A stretch of DNA of 64,000 nucleotides from Prescottella equi (GTDB lineage: Bacteria; Actinomycetota; Actinomycetes; Mycobacteriales; Mycobacteriaceae), in contig NZ_LWTX01000009.1 of the NCBI RefSeq assembly GCF_002094305.1, positions 1 through 64,000 of the forward strand, in the 5' to 3' direction. The notes below the pieces were generated by a model. The model was not told the DNA's origin. It was given only the letters and a program-made list of their open reading frames with translations, and ran no database searches. The stretch's first letter is position 1. The number at the start of each line of letters is the position of its first letter. Below are positions 63,842-64,000 of this stretch, in pieces. The position numbers were made by a program, and so were the translations under genes.

Positions 63842-64000
63842 GTGACCCTGCAAGACGACGAGCGGATGATCCGCGCCGCCCTGTCCGCGGCGGCCGCGGC
63901 CTCGGATGTCGACGTGCCGGTGGGCGCCGTGGTGTTCGACGCGGACGGAGTCGAACTCGCGCGTGCCGCGAACGCGCGGGAAGCCACGGGCGACCCGACG
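63842..64000 (+). CDS. tadA: tRNA(adenine34) deaminase TadA, 5' end
   Basis: The window stops after 53 codons. The visible part reads DERMIRAALSAAAAASDVDV, then PVGAVVFDADGVELARAANAREATGDPT, the standard N-terminal strand-helix of TadA just before the zinc-binding HAE motif. It deaminates A34 to inosine in tRNA-Arg(ACG), which is encoded at 33930 in this window. The GTG at 63842 is used. Confidence 0.9.
   Translation, partial: MTLQDDERMIRAALSAAAAASDVDVPVGAVVFDADGVELARAANAREATGDPT

Overview
The window is high-GC actinobacterial DNA with dense genes, many GTG starts and many 4-bp start/stop overlaps. It encodes the signature machinery of the mycolic-acid lineage (Mycobacteriales): both galactofuranosyltransferases GlfT1 and GlfT2, the Wzm/Wzt galactan exporter, dTDP-rhamnose enzymes, an antigen 85-type mycolyltransferase and the proteasome activator Bpa. 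From memory, gene content and local order resemble the Mycobacterium tuberculosis Rv3752c-Rv3790 neighbourhood, with species-specific insertions. A Rhodococcus-like host (Prescottella/R. equi included) is the best guess; no rRNA or species marker is present.

Layout. 1-20 kb is the envelope block: the 5' end of sodA, a GtrA protein, an F420-type oxidoreductase, a periplasmic serine protease in line with rmlA/rmlC, an MHS transporter, rmlB, an NxGxx-repeat exported protein, a GtrB/GtrA/GT-C cassette, glfT2, a TylF-like methyltransferase, glfT1-wzt, wzm, bpa, a cysteine-desulfurase-like protein and a quinone oxidoreductase. 20-34 kb holds a MarR regulator, tRNA-Ser(UGA), a DksA/TraR zinc-finger protein, a mycolyltransferase, a Ugp/Msm-type ABC uptake module with DeoR regulator, HAD phosphatase and glycerophosphodiesterase, a 5'-nucleotidase-like protein, an aromatic aminotransferase, a DLH-like hydrolase, and tRNA-Ser(GCU) and tRNA-Arg(ACG).

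34-46 kb is more accessory: two divergent DUF5994 paralogues, small membrane and zinc-ribbon proteins, a stand-alone PIM-type acyltransferase, a PhoX-type phosphatase, two very small hydrophobic peptides (29.8 and 39.2 kb), a three-subunit molybdenum aldehyde oxidoreductase, and a pair of CNNM/CorC proteins preceded by an Arg/Pro-rich leader peptide. 46-64 kb holds a 2-hydroxyacid dehydrogenase, an SDR, an operon of a methyltransferase, mycobacterial-type MTHFR and hotdog thioesterase, a secreted glycerophosphodiesterase, a CPBP protease with two-component system, an orphan Dcm-Vsr pair, a MarR-GNAT fusion under a 32-bp palindrome, a truncated Clp ATPase, membrane and glycolipid-binding proteins, an amidase, tyrA and the tadA pair.

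How parts work together: RmlABC make dTDP-rhamnose precursors for the arabinogalactan linker (RmlD is not here); GlfT1/GlfT2 build galactan and Wzm/Wzt flip it. The GtrB/GtrA/GT-C cassette is a plausible late decorator of that polymer. Two glycerophosphodiesterases, PhoX, a 5'-nucleotidase-like protein and the ABC/HAD module suggest scavenging of phosphodiesters. The best candidates for undescribed biology are the leader peptide before the CNNM genes, the GT cassette beside glfT2, the small peptides, the palindrome on the MarR-GNAT start codon, and several family members that lack a canonical catalytic residue. All function calls rest on reading the sequence; no database search was run.
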